Part shown: one piece after another, positions 34,413-46,945 of the stretch | How positions within the stretch are numbered: the stretch's first letter is position 1 | Layout of the letters: the number at the start of each line of letters is the position of its first letter | Assembly: GCA_036927565.1 (NCBI GenBank) | Contig: JAYESD010000003.1 | Span: 98,317,591-98,381,590, forward strand | Length of the DNA stretch: 64,000 nucleotides | Direction of reading: 5' to 3' | Origin: Tuctoria greenei | Taxonomy: Eukaryota; Streptophyta; Magnoliopsida; Poales; Poaceae | Made by a program: the position numbers and the translations under genes | The notes under the pieces: generated by a model | Told to the model about the DNA's origin: nothing | The model's database searches: none | What the model saw: the letters and a program-made list of their open reading frames with translations, nothing else

Positions 34413-37254
34413 TGTCACACCTGGTTTGAAGAAGACGACCAGGTGCACTCCATATGTATGTCAGGATCAGTTAAACTCATATATATGGTGACAAAAGCGA
34501 AATATCATTATAATAGGGCCATGTTCGAGTACATCAATTATTACATAATTGAACATCTAGGTCTAAAAGAAAAGTGCAAAGCAACAAAAATTGTAGATAA
34601 TGAACGCCAAATGAACAGGTGTTGCCCGAGGATTTCGCCAGCCTAGAATGCCTCATCTGGATCAATGTAGAAGTCTTCATTCTCCACTTCTTCACCACTA
34701 GAGACTAGGAAAAGATAGGAAACAAGAAAGTTTAAGTACATATGGTACTCAGCAAGTGGGAAAATTTATGGTATGAGGACCACAACAAGGCAGGCAAACA
34801 GTGGTAAAGCACTATAGCAATTACTATCTATCCTTACTGTAATTTATCACCTATCTCTAAGTGATTTTCATCCATTATTCCCCAAAATGATCATATAAGA
34901 CCAAAACAAATGATCAATCATTAAACACTATGTGCTAATCATGCATTTTGTCTCAAGTTGCTCTTGTCCGTGAGCACAGCTGCCTAGAAAGTTTGTCAAT
35001 CTCTGCAGAGTGTGTATCATTTACCCACAATTTGTGATTATATCCCTTGTTGCCAGGTGGACTAAATTAACCCCCCTGTCACCCATGGCCTGTCGGCCAT
35101 ATTACACACTTTCGTAGGTGTGTGGCAGGAGATTACTATGAGGTCCTTCTGATGCTTCTCCCGACTTGCATTGGCCCTCTGAGTTCCACTGCTCCAGCAC
35201 CTAGAGTCTATTTTACCTCTGCTAGGACAAGCCCCTTCTTGAGCTATGCAAGTCCCAATGCAGTACTCTGAACCAATTCCCCGCCTGTACTATTTTCCAG
35301 AGCTACATCGGAAGAGACCCAATTACTGAACCAAGTTGTCCCATATACAACCATGTGGTGATAATTTAAGGCTTAGTAACTTACTCCATAAATCGGTCCT
35401 TAGAATCTGATAGATATCATTTCCCATACCTAGTTTTCGTGCACCCATGCACCATCCATTGAAACTGCCTATCAGATTCCAATAAAATATAATCAACATT
35501 TTAAATATCTCATAATTAAATGTAATTCAAAATAAGCATGTATCATGATTTCTCACATTTCCTAAGCATGACTAAGCGTAAATAATAATCAAAATAAAAC
35601 TCATCCAATTATATATATATTTTCACAATTTATTTAGTAAGTTTGCACCCTATTATAATTACTTTTGAATTAAAGTAAATATTACGATTAAATTTTTTAT
35701 TAAAATAAATAATAATAATTTTCTAGAATTATTCCAATTTATTTAGTAAATGCTAGAATTAATTTGTTATTTTGTACACAAAATGAGACTTTATTATGTT
35801 TATTCTGCCTTAAAATAAATCATACAAATTATTCTATGTCTTAAATAATTTAGAATAAAAATTTCACTTGAAATTCATTTTTGCCTAAATTACTGGTTTA
35901 AATGAATTATTCAAAATTTAAATTGCCTTAAAATATTAATTTAGATTTTCATAGGGTTGTTTCTGCAAAACATTATCGAACTATAAATTTTTTTGCAGTT
36001 CTTGATAACTACAAGGATTTTTCAGTAAAATCTGAAAATAAACACTAGCGAAATTTTGTTTTGCATACATTTAGGGGTTTAAATGTGATTCTATAAGTAA
36101 AACCTAATTATTGTAAAAGAGAGGGGTGTTGTTCAAAAGTTATGGACCTAATCATAATTTAATAAAAAGGAGCACGAGTTTATATAAAAATGACGAAGGG
36201 ATACGGCTTGATCTATTGTTGGCAGTTAGATCTAGGATGGGTGACTCAAATTTTATTTCACAAAGGGTTATGTAATGTCTTAATCTTGGTCGTTCGGATT
36301 GGATCCGACGGCCACGAAGAGGCCACATCAGCTCGGGGCGGTGTTGGCGGCAAGGCACGGCGGCAAAGCCATGGCAACTCGCTGGAGTTGATCGAATCAA
36401 TGCCTCGGTGGCCCAAGATCAATGGGTTTGAGGGAAAAGAGAGAGGACTGTGTGGGGAACTCATCGAGGGTGGTGCATACGTGGGAAATAGGCTGAAGAC
36501 GGGCGTGCGATGGCGATGAGCGGTGAGGCTTGGCGGCTCGACGAACACAATGGCGCGACATCCAAATCAATGAACAAACTTGCCTGGCGGCTCCATAGAG
36601 GCACGACGCTGACATTAGGCAAATTGAAATGGCAAAATAGCGGTCGAATCATCAGAACAACGACACCACTTACTCGAACTCGGCGGCTATTGTTTCATGA
36701 GATTGGGAAAAGGGAATAGGAGGGGCATGACCGATTCTTTTGAAGGGCAAATGAGAAGAAATGGGGGGCCGTGATGGCAATTTGCTTGATGAGAGAAGTG
36801 GGGAAAACAGTTGCATTGAAGCCAACGAAGAGGGTGGCAGCACAGCTGTTCGAGTGGTGTGCCAGTTTAGTGGGGAAGAAGGAGCTGACGGGTGGGTTTG
36901 GTGTGTTAGCAAGAACAGAGAGGGGAGATGGGAGGGTGTCGCGAGTGGGCTGGGCTTTGGAGGTAAAATGGGAAGGGAGGGGGAGACCGGCCAGCTCGGG
37001 TTTGGCCAAATAGAGTGTTTTCTTATTATTTCATTTTTCTTTTCTTTTATTCTTTCTCTCATGTTTTTTACTCTTTTAGATTTTTTGTTCAAAATTCAAA
37101 TGAAATTTCTACAACATTTTGTAAATAAAAAATTTCACATATAATCAAATCACATGATGCTTGTATAAAATGATTTTTATAGAAATTTTATTTTCACAAA
37201 AATGTCATTAATATAATATTTAAGTTTTTTTATGTTGAAAATGTGGGTGTTACG
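34413..37254 (-). repeat. Del-A 3' LTR (about 2.84 kb)
   Basis: It starts in plus-strand reading with TGTCACACCTGGTTTG and ends AATGTGGGTGTTACG (a change from the expected TTACA). It matches 39112-39525 plus 58149-60257 of the other LTR but lacks about 590 bp present there at about 58880-59465. The TATA box is at 36178-36187 (sense TTTTATATAAAC). The several plus- and minus-strand ORFs near 36150-37150 lie wholly in this LTR and are not genes. Confidence 0.85.
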
Positions 37255-37600
37255 GTTCTACCCACTTAAAACTAATCTCACCCTCGAGATCCAAACATCC
37301 TATGAGATGAGGTTGGAAAACTAGGCCCTGAGGTTTCGTTTTCTTCTCCAGGTCTCTTCTTCCTTTGAGTGGCACTTTCACTACACCATGCACATGCAAA
37401 TCATCTTCCTCCTTAAAATTTTTTCTGATGCCTCAGGGTAGCTTTAATTGGTAGACTACCCCATTATGCTTTGACTTACACTAGGTTCAACTTGCCTCGC
37501 TATTGTGTAATACTACAGTAGGGTGAGCACCAGTAGGAGACATGCCATTCACCACTTGTTGAGATGTGTCATGAACGTCCTCCAAGACAATGTGGTTGAC
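37255..37600 (-). other. Del-A region between gag and 3' LTR
   Basis: No coding sequence is recognised. The sense-strand purine-rich GTTTTAAGTGGGTAGAAC next to the LTR edge is the likely polypurine tract. In a complete Del element, several kilobases of pol would lie here. Confidence 0.5.
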
Positions 37601-38585
37601 TCGACCACGTGATGGATTCTGTGATGGCTACTTCTTCAGGCAATGATAGGAATAATGAGCTCTCGCACCACAGTTGCAGCATTGCCCGATACCTTGAGTT
37701 TTATTGCCTGACTGCTAACTTTGGTGTGGCTGCCCTATTGGATGAGAAGTTGATAACACTGAATGTTGTGGTTGCATCTGGTGGCCTTGCTGGGTATACG
37801 GCATTAGTGACCTAAAAGTGGAGTTGGCAGGACGACTCATGTGTCCCATTTGAGGTCCAGCGAATCGAGGACGATTGTTGCTACCAGAAGATTGCCCATG
37901 TATTACTTTTGTATGTGGTTTTCTTTATCAAGTTCTTGCTTCTTCCTTTCCACATCGAAAGCCTTGTCCAACATATTTTGGAAACCCACATTGTCGCTTG
38001 AGGACATTGTTAATTGCACCTCTTTATTTAACCTTTCCTTAAAACAGGACTTCTTCTTTGCATTCATTTCCACATCTCCAGGGGCATAACGGGGTAGTTG
38101 TGTAAACTTGTTCATGTACTCACACACACTCATATTCCTTGCTTCAGCGCGAGGAACTCTTGGCACTTTGCCTGAATCTCACCTGCAGGTCCTGAGAGTG
38201 GACGATATGCTAGTAACGCTCTTTCTCTTCCTTCACATTGAACTATCCTTAGCTTATTTTCAATTATTTTTAACCAGTCATCAGCATCCAAAGGCTCTAC
38301 CACATTTGAGAATGCTGGATGTTGGGTGTTCATGAAATCCCTCAGACAAGATCTTGGTCTTGGTGCTGGTTGTTGTTGAGGCTGAAGTGGAGGGCGAAGT
38401 GCTTGTTGGGCTTGTTGCACATTGTTCACAATCTTCATCAGATTTTGCATCTTTTGCATCTCCATAGCCATCATTTGTAGCATTTGATTTGCTACTGGTG
38501 CTTCATGAGCACCTCTTCCATTCCATTGTGGTAGTGGAAATCCTTCATCATCTTGATTGTTAAGAGGCACTACATCCTCTTCCAA
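37601..38585 (-). pseudogene. Del-A gag
   Basis: The likely start is ATG at 38585 (MEEDVVPLNNQDDEGFPLP). The capsid-like part has FMNTQHPAFSNVVEPLDADD and WLKIIENKLRIVQC, the usual start of gypsy Retrotrans_gag. After a frame change near 38150, it continues with SVCEYMNKFTQLPRYAPGDV and DKAFDVERKKQELDKE. A zinc knuckle CCNCGARAHYSYHC (CX2CX4HX4C intact) lies at about 37640-37680 in another frame. At least two frame changes make this copy dead. No protease follows. Confidence 0.8.
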
Positions 38586-39098
38586 TATCTGCCATGTGGT
38601 GTTGGGATGTTGTTTTAGAGTATATAAGATATAAGAGAGTAACTATTCTAATTATATATGATCCCACCATATGCACCAAGGAGAATAAGTTTATAAAAAT
38701 ATATTTTATTCAATAAAATATGAGGTTATCTACAAGGCGCTGAAGCATTACATAACACACATCACACAAGCTAACATTCAAACAGTCGTAAAACACAACT
38801 TAGGATCATAACACGTCTCTACTCGTCTGATTACATTATGGGTAAAATAGTTATTTCTAAGTCTTGTGATATATGGTGGGTCAAGTCTTTCCTCGTGATC
38901 CATGTGCTGGTCTGATGAGTGTTGGTTATCTACAGTTGAGGAGAAGAGTTTTAGCAAATCAAAATAGTGAAGACAAATGAGGTTACACAATAAGACAAAG
39001 CAGAATGGACAACGAAATTTTATAAAATACTTTTTATGAAAATAGTAAAGTCCTTAATGTGTCAATTTCTAGCTAGGCTCACGTCCCACGGGCAATAG
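38586..39098 (-). other. Del-A 5' untranslated leader
   Basis: This is AT-rich sequence between the PBS and the gag start, with no coding or element signal. Confidence 0.5.
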
Positions 39099-39110
39099 GC
39101 TATGATACCA
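39098..39110 (-). promoter_or_regulatory. Del-A primer binding site
   Basis: The sense strand reads TGGTATCATAGCC, one base from the initiator tRNA-Met complement TGGTATCAGAGCC. It lies one base from the LTR start. Confidence 0.8.
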
Positions 39111-39111
39111 C

Positions 39112-39525
39112 TCTCACACCTGGCTTGAAGAAAATAACCAGGTGCACTCCATATGTATTTCAGGATTGGTTAAACTCATACATATGGTGACGAAAGTGAA
39201 ATATCATTATAATAGTGCCAAGTTTGAGTAAAACAATTATTACATAAATGACCATCTTGGTCTAACAGAAAAGCACAAAGCAGCAGAAATAGTTGATAAC
39301 GGGGCTCCAAATGCACATACGTTGCTCGGGGGTTTCACCAGCCTAGAACATCTCGTACGAATCAGCGTAGAAGCCTTCGTTCTCCACTTCTTCAACATTG
39401 TAGATTGGGGAAAGATAAGAAACAATCAAGTTTGAGTACCAACCATACCCAGCGAGTGGAGAAGTTTATATCATGAGGGTCACAACAAGGAAGGAAAAAC
39501 GTGTAAAGCACTATAGCAATTACTA
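39112..39525 (-). repeat. Del-A 5' LTR, part 1 (left of Del-B)
   Basis: It starts TCTCACACCTGGCTTG (TG changed to TC) and matches 34413-34829 of the other LTR. It ends with TACTA, the TSD of Del-B. Confidence 0.85.
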
Positions 39526-41742
39526 TGTGACACCCGGTTCTGTAAAAATGAACCAAGTGAATGCATATGTGTGCCCAGGATGTTCATCACACATACACAA
39601 GTGCTTCACAAATGATATGCAGTAAATTACCACGTCATAACTATCAAATATGTCCTTTAATACAATTATTCAATGTTTCTCGAATTGCAAATCTCAAATT
39701 ATTATTACTGTAGTGGAAAATAAACTAAACTAAACATAGATAGGCCGCATAGCTCCACACCATAGGCAAGTCGATGGTAGCATACAACCTTGTACTCCGC
39801 AGTATCCTCATGGTACTCCCAAACATTACCTAAAACTGTTGGTGGGGGAATTGCAATGGTGAGCACATGTCGTACTCAGCAAGTGTGGGAAAACATGATA
39901 TGCAGCTTAAACAGGGAATGATAATAAATGGCTAATTGCAGAAAAGTACATTCAAAACATGTAAAAAGCATCTTGCAATGTCTATGTGATTTTTATCCCA
40001 TCATATCCCAAATAAACGTCAACACCATATCCATCATTCTCAATTACCATCATATCTTATATGTCAATTTAATAAACATCCATATGCCAATTTCTCACCT
40101 TCATATCCAACCATGTCCATTTATCATAACCCAAACCATAAACATACCATGATCATGACCATGACCGAACCACCTCAAATCCCAATTGCATTTATAATCA
40201 TGGAAGTTGTCCAGGTGCTCATAACCGGAACCATGGCTATCATGATAGTTTTTAACACTCTGCAGAGATTGTACCACTTTACCCACATGTTAGTGATTTC
40301 ATCATCTTTCATTGACTAAAGAACCTCCCTCATGCACGTGACCCGTCGGTCACATTACACACTTCCAGCGGTGTGTGGCCAAGGGATCACATATTTGCCA
40401 TTACAAAGGGACTACCAGCATATTCAGACCCACTAAGGTTTCACAGGAGGTGATGTCTCACAACTGAGCACATCCAACCAAGGCCTCCCTCTTGTACCGT
40501 TTGGATCCCAGGGCAGTCCCGCCACTATTGCAAACTCAACCGATTCCCATTCCCCGCTCCCCTAAATGATTTGAACAAAGCTTGCAATACACCTAATTAA
40601 ACAGCTAAGTCGTACCCATACATGGCCTTGTGGTGGCACTGTTGTCCTGGTTTATTCTTGCATAAACTGGTCCTTAGATCTAAGGCAAGCAAACCACCGT
40701 ATCATCCAACCCTGTCCACAAACCATGCTTGCTTAGATCTCCTGAGTCCCATGTTACCAAAGAGTCATATTCATCAATTCTCATTATCCATAAGTTCATT
40801 AATTCATAACTATTTCATTTGGTTGGTTCCAATACCAATTAAGTTAAAGCGGAGCAAAAAGGTAAAATACCATTCCCAACTCTAAACAATATAACCCAAG
40901 CGACAAAGGTGTTCATACAAGTCTAGTAAACACCTATCATGAGTTCCCCGTCAATTTGACACAAGCATGCAGTTTTGCAAACAAAACATTTGAAAACAAA
41001 ATCAAAATAATTAATGGCACATGCCTTGTTCTTGTGGCTGATTTGGATCAGAAGCTTCAAAGTTCTGTGTTGAAGGTCCTTGTAAGCACCCTCTAGAGCA
41101 TTACCTTCTATTCCGTGCAAATCATGTGAAATAAACATTACAATCAATAAATTCTCATATAGTACTCAATATGCAATGACATGCATGAATGATGCATTAA
41201 TGATGTAGTACATGTTAATAGGTTGCTATTGTTGCTTACTATCTAGTTACAATTATGTTTTACATGTTAGAACAAGTTTCAAGTCATTACGGAGAAAACT
41301 AAAGAAGTTCCAGGAATTCCAGAACTGAAGGACCAGGCTAGTCCACACCATGGGCTGGACATGTCCGCACTGGATCAGAAAGTTCAACGGACTAGTCCGC
41401 AAAGGACCGGACAAGTCCGCTATGACTAGGGTTTTAGCGAATTCCCAACTAGAGCATAGTTTGAGTTAGATGTGGAACCATAATTGACGTTGGAAGATGG
41501 ATCTAAGGTAATTACCGTTAATCCTGGGGTTCAAAGGTCGAGGATTCGATGGAACTCGAGAACTTGACGACTAGATCTGATGAAGATGAAGAATTGATGA
41601 AGAGAAAGTTGATGTTGAAGAATCGATGAAGAAGATCACAACAGCCACGACAATCTCAATTGATCTTTCCTCTTCTTCATTCCCTTCCTTCTTCTCCCTT
41701 CAAGAGCGGTGACTATGAAGAGAGCAGGCATTGGTATTCTTC
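39526..41742 (-). repeat. Del-B 3' LTR, truncated
   Basis: It matches the 5' LTR from the TGTGAC edge up to GGTATTCTTCTAA, then continues directly into integrase codons. About 730 bp of the U3 end present in the 5' LTR (57415-58143) is missing. It contains GGACTAGTCC (41399-41408) and GGACAAGTCC (41419-41428). Confidence 0.85.
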
Positions 41743-42232
41743 TAATTGTGAATTGGGAACCTCGGTCAGGCACTACTTTGTTTGGAACTCCATGTCGGCA
41801 TACAATATTGTCCATGTACAACTCGGCTAACTACATCGCGGTGTGCTTGGTCTTAATAGGAATGAAGTGTGCAGATTTCGTCAACCGATCCATAATAACC
41901 CATATGGAGTCATAGACGGACTTGGTACGTGGTAATCCCACTATGAAGACCATACCAATTTTTTTTCCCACTTTACTCGTGTATCTTCAATGGTTGTGAT
42001 AGTCCAGCTGACCTTTGATGTTCATCCTTGACTCGTTGACACGTGTCACATAAGGCGACATATCCAACTATGTCCTTCTTCATCCCATCCCACTAATAGC
42101 AAGTTTTCAAGTCCTGGTACATCTTTGTACAACCAGGATGAATGAGTAAAGTGAGTCATGTGTCTCCTTTAATATCATCACATGCATTTGCTTCACATTA
42201 GGCACCACAATTCTTTTTCTAAGACATAGAGT
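41743..42232 (-). pseudogene. Del-B integrase, C-terminally deleted
   Basis: The sense strand encodes the end of the zinc-binding domain (DIVGYVALCDTCQRVKDEHQ) and the first catalytic motif region VYDSIWVIMDRLTKSAHF. The second motif RHGVPNKVVPDRGSQF follows, and at that point the LTR begins. The catalytic Glu and any chromodomain are lost. Internal stops (for example after KIHE) are also present. The frame runs on into LTR as a meaningless tail. Confidence 0.85.
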
Positions 42233-42855
42233 TCAATGGTCATCCTCATCAAATCTGAACTCTCTCCCTTCTTGGATCCTTTCCTTGGTTTCTTGGATTT
42301 CCTCATGCTTTGTCTGACCTTCTCGGATTTCCTGTTCTATGGTCGGATTTAACTCCATCATTCTCATCTCATTTATAAATCTAAGATGCAACTGTTCAAA
42401 CTCCTTACATAGCTCGGATGGCAACTCCAGAACCATGAGTTGGTGGCTTACTCCTTTTCTACTCAAGGCATGTGCTACTACATTGGCTTTTTCTAGGTGA
42501 TAGTTAATTCCCACATCATAATCCTTAATGAGCTCCAACCATTGTCGTTGCCTCAAATTCAGATCCATTTGCGTGAATATGTACTTGAGACTCTTGTGAT
42601 CCGTGTAAATCTCACATCCATGACCAAGAATGTAATGTCTCCATATCTTCAGGGCATGCACTACGGTTGCTAGTTCGAGGTCACACGTAGGATAATTCTA
42701 TTCATGTTTCTTCAATTGTCTCAATGCATAAGCTACCACTTGACCTTCTTGCATAAGCACACATCCAAGCCCTTGTCTTGAAGCATCATAATAGATATCA
42801 AAGCTCTTGCTCACGTCTGGCAATACCAAGACTGGTGCGGTTGTCAACCTATTCT
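42233..42855 (-). pseudogene. Del-B RNase H and connection
   Basis: The 42233-42661 frame reads MHALKIWRHYILGHGCEIYT, DHKSLKYIFTQMDLNLRQRQ and WLELIKDYDVGINYHLEKAN, the standard gypsy RNase H end with the catalytic Asp of TDHKSL. The upstream piece to 42855 is frame-shifted (LKKHE...YPTCDLELATVVH in pieces). It degrades the RNA strand in reverse transcription. It is broken and therefore inactive. Confidence 0.82.
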
Positions 42856-43448
42856 TTAACTCCTCAAAACTGTCTTGACAAGCTTGACTCCATTGGGATG
42901 CCTTCCCTTCATTAGCAGTTCAGTCATGGGCTTCTCTATTTGGGAGAAATCCATGATGAATTGATGGTAATATCCAACCATTCCAAGGAAACTTCGAATT
43001 TCCTTCACATTCTGAGGTGACTCCCACTTCAACACATCTCTCACTTTTCCCGGGTCAACCGATACTCCTCCTCCAGAGATGATATGTCCAAAAAATGATA
43101 CTTCCCGTAACCAAGACTGGCACTTGCTGAATTTAGCATACAACTGGTGTTCCCGCAATTTCTGCAATGTGAGCTTCAAATGCTCTTCATGCTCTTCTTC
43201 ACTTCTTGAGTATATTAAGATGTCATCGATGAACACCACAACGACCTTATCCAAGTATTTCATGAAGACCTTATTCATGAGGTACATGAAGTATGCAGGT
43301 GCATTCGTCAATCCAAAAGACATAACGGTGTACTTAGAGGATCCATGACGTGTCCAAAAGCCATTTTGGGTATATTCGATGGTATAATCTTCATTTGGAA
43401 GTAACCTGACCTTAAATCAATCTTGGAGAAAACATAGGTGCCCTTCAT
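42856..43448 (-). pseudogene. Del-B reverse transcriptase (palm and thumb)
   Basis: The frame 42856-43323 starts MSFGLTNAPAYFMYLMNKVF and contains the catalytic box VVFIDDILIYSRSEEEH, an intact FIDD as usual in chromoviruses. YAKFSKCQSWLREVSFFGHI and KWESPQNVKEIRSFLGMVGY follow. The fingers part is in the preceding gene frame (SSSPWGAPMLFVDKKDG). A break between 43324 and 43448 separates the two. The C-terminus is cut by a frameshift after TELLMKGRH. Confidence 0.88.
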
Positions 43449-44258
43449 CTAGTCTAAAAAATCCTCTATATGGGGTAACATGTATTTGTTCTTGATCGTC
43501 ACCTCGTTGAATGACCTATAATCCATACACGTCCTCTGGGTTCCATCCTTCTTATCTACGAAGAGCATTGGTGCTCCCCATGGTGATGAGCTTGAGCGTA
43601 TAAAACCCTTCTCTAGCCGCTCTTGAATTTGCTTCTTGAGCTCCACTAACTCCACAAGAGGCATCCTATACAGCCTCTTAGCTATAGGTGCAGTTCCAGG
43701 TATTAAATCAATGACAAACTCAATGTCACGATCAGGTGGCATATCTGGCAACTCATCCGGAAACACATCCGAAAACTCGCACACCACTGGAATCTCATCT
43801 AATGCTGCACCGTCCATTTGATTCAACACTACTTTATCTGTTGTGGGTTGAGATGCTTCAAACTCGATGTTGATCCCCTCATCATTTGTCAATTGCACCA
43901 TCTTTGTGGCACACTGAATTACGCCATGGTGCTTCCGTAACCAATCCATTCCAAGTATTATGTCTAGTCCTTGTGAATCCAAAACAATGATGTTGGCGAG
44001 GAAGTCTCCCCCCCTTATTTTAAGGCTTACTTTTGGATATATTATGTTTGTTCGCATCTCCCTTCCAGGAGACTTTACCAACAAGGTATACTTCATGTGA
44101 GATATGGGCAAACTATACTTGGCAACATACTTTGATGATATGAATGATTGCGATGCTCCAGAATCAAATAATATAGTTGTCAAGTTGGAGTTTGCGAGGA
44201 ACATACCAATCACAATGTCCTCGGCTTGTTGGGATTCCTCCTTAGATACATGGTTCAC
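43449..44258 (-). pseudogene. Del-B aspartic protease and RT fingers
   Basis: A continuous 269-codon frame holds the protease motif TTILFDSGASQSFISSKY (intact DSG) and IILGMDWLRKHHGVIQ. The RT entry follows: FSDVFPDELPDMPPDRDIEF, APIAKRLYRMPLVELVELKK and MDYRSFNEVTIKNKYMLP. This protease-RT layout in one frame is normal for Del elements. It is the best preserved part of Del-B, although cut off from gag and the RT palm by stops. Confidence 0.88.
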
Positions 44259-44276
44259 CTTGCCACGAGCAAAATT

Positions 44277-45180
44277 CTATGGTCCACGGTTGCCTTGTGG
44301 TGCTCCCCCATTCGGCCTTAGGTTCTGCCTTGGAGCATTGTTCACTTGACCGTAGCCTGACTTTAGGAATTGGGATGCAAAGTGTCCCACTTCACCACAA
44401 GTATAGCATGTCCTTGCTGCACCAGAGTAGTTAGGACGAGCTTGATTTTGAGCATTACCAAAGAAATTGGCGCAGGGCGCATGTGGCATTGGAGGGCGAG
44501 GTGATTGCATTGTAGGGCATTGTTGCATTGGCTGAGCTGAGCACGGTGGAATAGCAGCACGATATGCAGGAGCAGAGGGCTTCTAGTATGGTGCATTTGG
44601 TGGTGCATAGCGCGGGCAAACATTGCTTCCTTGTGGCTGTCGTTGATATGGCATCTTCCTCTTATTATCTTGTTCCATCTCACGAATCTTGTTCTCAACC
44701 ACAATAGCCTTGTCCACAAGCTTCTGGAATTTTGCATAGTCCCTATTGAGCAATTGGACTTGAATGTCATTGTTTAGGTCCCTCATGAACATGTATTGCT
44801 TACGGCTGTCTTGTTCACATCTTCTGGAGCATACCTTGAGAGTTGAGTGAATTTATTAAGATACTCACTCACATTCGACTTTCCTTGCCTTAGGTTTTCA
44901 AATTCTTGCCTCTTCGAGAACATGACACCTTTAGAAACATAGTGGGAACGAAAGCTCTCCTTGAATTCAGTCCAAGTGATTCTCCCCTTGTTTGTGTGGG
45001 CATTGCAAAGAGAATCCCACCAATTCGTAGCTGCTCCAACTAGCTGATGGGAGGCAAAAAGGACTTTCTCCCGGTCATTGCATTGGAAAATAGCAAGCTT
45101 CTTCTTCACAAATTTTAGCTAATCATTAGCTTCCATAGGATCATTGGCATGAGCAAAAGTAGGTGGCCTTGTCCTCATAA
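44277..45180 (-). pseudogene. Del-B gag
   Basis: The capsid part is AIFQCNDREKVLFASHQLVG, AATNWWDSLCNAHTNKGRIT and FENLRQGKSNVSEYLNKFTQ (44783-45109), a Retrotrans_gag domain. VQLLNRDYAKFQKLVDKAIV follows after a frame change. The zinc knuckle CYTCGEVGHFASQF (about 44370-44410) has the last Cys changed to Phe. The Gly/Pro/Gln-rich tail leads to the protease. The N-terminus (to about 45420) is in low-complexity, Gly-rich-on-the-other-strand sequence and not clearly readable. Confidence 0.82.
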
Positions 45181-45686
45181 ATTCTCCCAGGCGGTTATGA
45201 GGTGGTGGGGTGGCGGTGGTGGTGGCGTAGGCATGTGGGGCTGGTTATTGTTGTTGGCTTGCAGCTGTCCCAGGGTTTGCATCATGGTTTGCATGAGCTA
45301 TTTTTGCGTAGCCATCAAGCGCGCAAGGTTGCTAGCTTCAGGTCCAAGTTGAATATTCTGAGGCACCCCATTGTTCTCCTCATCGCCATTGGCATTCCTT
45401 TGGTTGCGGGTCACCCTCAGCATCTGAGGAAAAAGAGCAAGAAATAGAAGGCTTTTAGAAAACGTCCCCAACTATATGCATCAAGGGATATGAAACTAAG
45501 CAACTACATATATAAGCTTATATGGATGTGGCAAGTTCTGAAGCATCCCACAACTCTACAAGGTACACATGCACACAAGCAAGCAATCACATCAAAAATC
45601 AGCACACCAACCAACTATGACCCTTACTAAGTGTTTATATGTGCTCTAAAGTGTCCATTCTACATAGGCTTCGTCCTACGGTCAAC

Positions 45687-45701
45687 GCGACTCTGATACA
45701 A
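45687..45701 (-). promoter_or_regulatory. Del-B primer binding site
   Basis: The sense strand reads TTGTATCAGAGTCGCG, a two-mismatch form of the initiator tRNA-Met complement TGGTATCAGAGCC, near the LTR end GGCGTCACA. Confidence 0.75.
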
Positions 45702-45706
45702 AATTT

Positions 45707-46612
45707 TGTGACGCCCAGTTCCAAAAAACTAAACCAAGTGAATGCATATGTGTGCCCAGGATGTTCATCACACGTACATTAGTGCTTCACAAACGATATA
45801 CAAAAAATTACCACATCATAACTATCAAATACGTCCTTTAATACAATTATTCAATGATTCTCAAATTACAAAGCTCAGATTATTATTACTACAACAGAAA
45901 ATAAACTAACTAAACATAGCTAGGTAGCACGGCTCCACACCACATGCAAGTCAACAGTGGCACAAAACCTAGTACTCTGCATTATCCTCATGGTACTCCC
46001 AAACATCACCTGAAATTGCTGGTGGGGGAATTGCATGGGTGAGCACATATCGTGCTCAGCAAGTGTTGGAAAACATGACATGTAGCTTAAACAAGGAATA
46101 ATAATAAATAGCTAATTGCAAAAAAGTACATTCAAAACACGTAAAAAGCATCATACAATGTCTATGTGATTTTATTCCCATCATATCCCAAGTAAACATC
46201 ACACCACATCCATCATTCTCAATTACCATCATATCTCATACATCAATTTATTAAACATCCATATGCCAATTTCTCACCTTCATATCCAACCATGTCCATT
46301 TATCATAACCCAAACCATAACTATATCCATGACCATGACCAAGACTGAACCGTCCCAAATCCCAATTCCATCTCTAATCATGTAAGTTGTCCAGGTGCTC
46401 ACAACCGGGAGCATGGCTATCATGATAGTTTTTAACACTCTGCAGAGGTTGTACCACTTTATCCACATGTTCGTGATTTCATCACATTTCGATGACTAAA
46501 GAACCTCCCTCATGCCCGTGACCCGTTGGTCACATTACACACTTCTAGCGGTGTGTGGCCAAGAGATCACAAAATAGCCTTTACAGAGGGACTACCAACA
46601 TATTAAGACCCA
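45707..46612 (-). repeat. Del-B 5' LTR, part 1 (left of Athila-1)
   Basis: It starts TGTGACGCCCAGTTCC and matches 39526-40432 of the 3' LTR. It ends with ACCCA (46608-46612), the Athila-1 target site duplication. Confidence 0.88.
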
Positions 46613-46945
46613 TGTTGACGACTGTTATATACCAATTTCATCTGTCAATTTAACTCGATTATGTGAAGGATTTGTCATTTCTTGCACACATCACCTTTCT
46701 ATCTAACCAAATTCCACTTGGACTTGGAGAAATATGTGTATGCAACATTTTATGCAGGAAATGAGGAAATGTAGAGGGACCAATCCTATAAAATATCATC
46801 CCAGCCAATCAGGCGACAACACGTGGCATCCCATGGATCAAATGGCCCACAAACAGAAGTATTCAAGGAGATCCAACGGTGTATCACCCATATACATCAA
46901 TGGGACCCACCTGGCAGCCACATGTTGAATGCACACGAGAAACGA

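Noticed and set aside
36761..37144. 127-codon Gly-rich plus-strand ORF and overlapping minus-strand Pro-rich ORF (36670-37092)
   Set aside because: Both lie inside the Del-A 3' LTR; neither resembles a protein family, and the strand symmetry points to composition bias.
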